The notes beneath the pieces are model-generated. The model worked only from the letters and a program-made list of their open reading frames with translations. It was not told the DNA's origin and searched no databases. Position numbers and translations under genes: made by a program. A DNA stretch of 64,000 bases from an uncultured Bacilli bacterium (GTDB lineage Bacteria > Bacillota_I > Bacilli_A > RF39 > UBA660), in NCBI GenBank assembly GCA_934149325.1, contig CAKPEJ010000003.1:1-64000 (forward strand), given 5' to 3'. Below, in pieces: positions 61,749 to 64,000 of the stretch. Each line of letters opens with the position of its first letter. The first letter of the stretch is position 1.

Positions 61749-64000
61749 ATGAATAGACAAGATGTAGATAGAAATAAAATAACTCCTATGATGAAGCAAT
61801 ATTTAGAAATAAAAGATGAAAATCTAGATAATATACTATTTTTTAGACTAGGTGATTTTTATGAAATGTTTTTTGAAGATGCTATTTTAGCATCTCATGA
61901 ACTTGAACTTACTTTGACAGGAAAAAGTTGTGGTTTAGATGAGAGAGTTCCTATGTGTGGAATACCTTATCATTCAGCAAGTATTTATATAGATAAATTA
62001 GTTGAAAAAGGTTTTAAAGTTGCAATATGTGAACAAGTAGAAGATCCAAAAAATGCAAAAGGAATTGTAAAAAGAGATATAGTACAAATAATTTCATCAG
62101 GAACTAAAATGAATAGTGAATTTATTGATGAGGGAAGCAATAATTATATTGGAAATATTTTAGATTTTAAATATTGCTATGTAGTAAGTTATGCAGATAT
62201 AACTACTGGTGAATTTAATACATTTTTAATAGATCATGATGATAGTGCTTTACTATCTGAAATTATAACTAGAAATATAAGAGAAATTGTAATTAAAAGT
62301 GATTTTGATAAAATTATATTAGATAGTTTAAAAAGACATTATAATATTACAATTTCGATTTATAATAACGAAAATGTTAATAATGAATATGAACATATAT
62401 ATGAAAATATTAATGATGATAGATTATTAAAATCTATAAAGCATTTATTATCATATTTAGAAAATACTCAAAAAAGAAGTTTATCTCATTTACAAGAAGT
62501 ACAAATAGTAGATCAAAATTCATTTATGAAAATGGATATAAATACAAAAAGGAATCTTGAACTTACAGAAAATATTAGAACAAAAGAAAAAAAATATTCT
62601 TTGTTATGGCTTTTAGATAAAACTAAGACTGCAATGGGAAGTAGAAAATTAAAAAATTATATTCTTAATCCTCTTGTAAATAAAGAAAAAATAGAATATA
62701 GATATAATGTAGTTGAAACGCTTATTAATGAATTTATCTTAAAAGAAGAACTAAGAGAATTATTAAATAGTGTATATGATCTTGAAAGATTATCAGGTAG
62801 AATAGCATTTGGTACTGCGAATGCCAGAGATTTGCTTCAATTAAAGACATCTTTAGAAGTATTACCAGATATTAATAAGATATTAAAAAATATAAAATAT
62901 AAAGAAATAAACGAATTTAAAGATTTACATGATTTACTTGAAAAATCTATATATGAAGATGCTCCTATTACTTTAAAAGAAGGATATTTAATTAAAGATG
63001 GATATAATAGTGAACTTGATGAACTTAAATTGTCTAGAAAAGGTAATAAAGATTTTGTATCAAAATTAGAACAAGAAGAAAGAGAAAGAACAGGTATTAA
63101 AACTTTAAAAGTAGGATACAATAGAATTTTTGGATATTATATAGAAGTCAGTAAAGGTGCTCTAAAAGATATAAAAGAAGAGTATGGATATCAAAGAAAG
63201 CAAACTTTAGCAAATTGTGAAAGATTTATAACACCTTTATTAAAAGAAAAAGAATCTTTAATATTAGGTGCTGAAGAAAAAATAATATCATTAGAATATG
63301 AACTTTTTGTTGATATTAGAAATATAGTAAAAACATATATTCCTGCATTACAAGATTTAGCACATATTTTATCAGAAATAGATGTTTTAGCGTCTTTTGC
63401 AGTTGTTGCTGAAGAAAATAATTATGTAAGACCTAAATTAAATAATGAACATGTAATTGATATAAAGGATGGAAGACATCCAGTAATTGAAAAAGTACTT
63501 GAAAATACAGAATTTGTAAGTAATGATATTGTGTTTGATAAAGATACTAGTGTTATTTTAATAACAGGACCTAATATGGCAGGTAAGTCAACATATATGA
63601 GACAAATGGCAATAATATCAATTATGGCTCAAATAGGATCATTTGTTCCAGCATCAAGTGCTAATTTACCAATATTTGATCAAATATTTACAAGAATAGG
63701 TGCGAGTGATGATTTGGTTTCTGGTGAATCAACATTTATGGTTGAAATGATGGAAGCAAATAAAGCAATAACAAATGCAACAGAAAATAGTTTAATATTA
63801 TTTGATGAACTAGGTAGAGGAACAGCAACATATGATGGCATGAGTCTTGCGGGTGCAATAATAGAATATATTCATGATAAAATAGGTGCAAAAACATTCT
63901 TTTCAACTCATTATCATGAACTTACAGAACTTGAAAAAAATCATAAACATTTAAAAAATGTACATGTAAGTGCACTAGAAGAAAATGGAAAAATAACTTT
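61749..64000 (+). CDS. mutS: DNA mismatch repair protein MutS (3' end outside window)
   Basis: About 750 residues are visible, open to the last base. Mismatch-binding domain I begins ITPMMKQYLEIK with the Phe-x-Glu motif in FFRLGDFYEMFFEDA. Connector and lever/clamp domains follow (NLELTENIR, GSRKLKNYI). The ATPase has ITGPNMAGKSTYMRQ (Walker A), GASDDLVSGESTFMVEM, FDELGRGTATYDG (Walker B) and FSTHYHEL. ATG 61749 follows GGTGGTAA. mutL probably lies beyond the window. Confidence 0.97.
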   Translation, partial: MNRQDVDRNKITPMMKQYLEIKDENLDNILFFRLGDFYEMFFEDAILASHELELTLTGKSCGLDERVPMCGIPYHSASIYIDKLVEKGFKVAICEQVEDPKNAKGIVKRDIVQIISSGTKMNSEFIDEGSNNYIGNILDFKYCYVVSYADITTGEFNTFLIDHDDSALLSEIITRNIREIVIKSDFDKIILDSLKRHYNITISIYNNENVNNEYEHIYENINDDRLLKSIKHLLSYLENTQKRSLSHLQEVQIVDQNSFMKMDINTKRNLELTENIRTKEKKYSLLWLLDKTKTAMGSRKLKNYILNPLVNKEKIEYRYNVVETLINEFILKEELRELLNSVYDLERLSGRIAFGTANARDLLQLKTSLEVLPDINKILKNIKYKEINEFKDLHDLLEKSIYEDAPITLKEGYLIKDGYNSELDELKLSRKGNKDFVSKLEQEERERTGIKTLKVGYNRIFGYYIEVSKGALKDIKEEYGYQRKQTLANCERFITPLLKEKESLILGAEEKIISLEYELFVDIRNIVKTYIPALQDLAHILSEIDVLASFAVVAEENNYVRPKLNNEHVIDIKDGRHPVIEKVLENTEFVSNDIVFDKDTSVILITGPNMAGKSTYMRQMAIISIMAQIGSFVPASSANLPIFDQIFTRIGASDDLVSGESTFMVEMMEANKAITNATENSLILFDELGRGTATYDGMSLAGAIIEYIHDKIGAKTFFSTHYHELTELEKNHKHLKNVHVSALEENGKIT

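Noticed and set aside
1..64000. Recoded TGA (Mollicutes-like genetic code)
   Set aside because: TGA ends real genes here (gtrA-like, pbpB, 46-aa ORF) and Trp is encoded by TGG.
1..64000. tRNA or rRNA genes
   Set aside because: I found no cloverleaf-like or rRNA-like sequence; intergenic gaps are short and accounted for.

Overview
The window is strongly AT-rich chromosomal DNA read with the standard bacterial code (TGA is used as a stop, for example in the gtrA-like gene). It comes from an endospore-forming, walled, low-GC Firmicute: it carries spoIIGA-sigE-sigG, two CotF-type coat genes, ylmC/ymxH, ylbJ, a yqfQ-like gene and a spoVD-type PBP. Anaerobic NrdD without an aerobic reductase nearby, compact operons and the division-gene layout suggest an anaerobic, host-associated, uncultured Bacilli lineage (RF39/Erysipelotrichales-like). 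That placement is inference.

Layout. 1-8922: 3' part of a giant surface protein (tandem N-terminal modules, LamG, F5/8C, long beta-helix, C-terminal membrane anchor). 8977-14139: spore coat pair, spoIIGA-sigE-sigG, a secreted lysozyme-like protein, an unknown protein, ylmC. 14165-20835: CPBP protease, degenerate ZnuA-like lipoprotein, YidD, RNase III, BipA/TypA, GtrA, HemW. 20899-24784: mraZ-rsmH-ftsL-pbpB behind a promoter with MraZ boxes. 24768-29299: TasA/camelysin-like secreted proteins, a Big2 protein, a SipW-type signal peptidase and a DUF5305 protein. 29400-41630: HD protein, then an ~11 kb invertible segment. 41727-43807: mraY and ftsW/spoVE. 43818-45100: tandem type I toxin-antitoxin units. 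45160-47858: unknown gene, glmS ribozyme and glmS. 47922-54952: two flavoproteins, Crp/Fnr regulator with divergent nrdD, small membrane proteins. 55017-59174: murG, divIB, ftsA, ftsZ. 59228-64000: yqfQ-like, prepilin peptidase, ylbJ, a small protein and the 5' part of mutS.

The main discovery candidate is at 29.9-41.0 kb. A SpoVD-like PBP gene is cut in two inside the motif AFG/QGVSVTPIQ. The N-terminal 406 codons lie on the minus strand (31148 down to ~29932) and the C-terminal 229 codons on the plus strand (40941-41630). Between them are a repeat protein, pyruvate kinase, a MarR regulator, a heterodimeric ABC exporter, a 46-aa ORF, a large serine recombinase and an unknown gene. Both breakpoints share the core TTTTGG. 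Inverting the segment on paper restores a 635-codon spoVD reading frame and also creates, at the other end, a near-perfect palindrome with 18-bp arms that looks like a serine-integrase attP. The segment is therefore best read as a recombinase-driven switch whose attB is inside a sporulation cell-wall gene. Here it is in the attL/attR (gene-off) orientation. Candidate sigma-E promoters of the same geometry precede both the spoVD half and the recombinase operon, which suggests developmental control.

The second accessory region, right after ftsW, holds three complete antisense-RNA/toxic-peptide units (two are near-identical 388-bp copies) plus one orphan antitoxin RNA.
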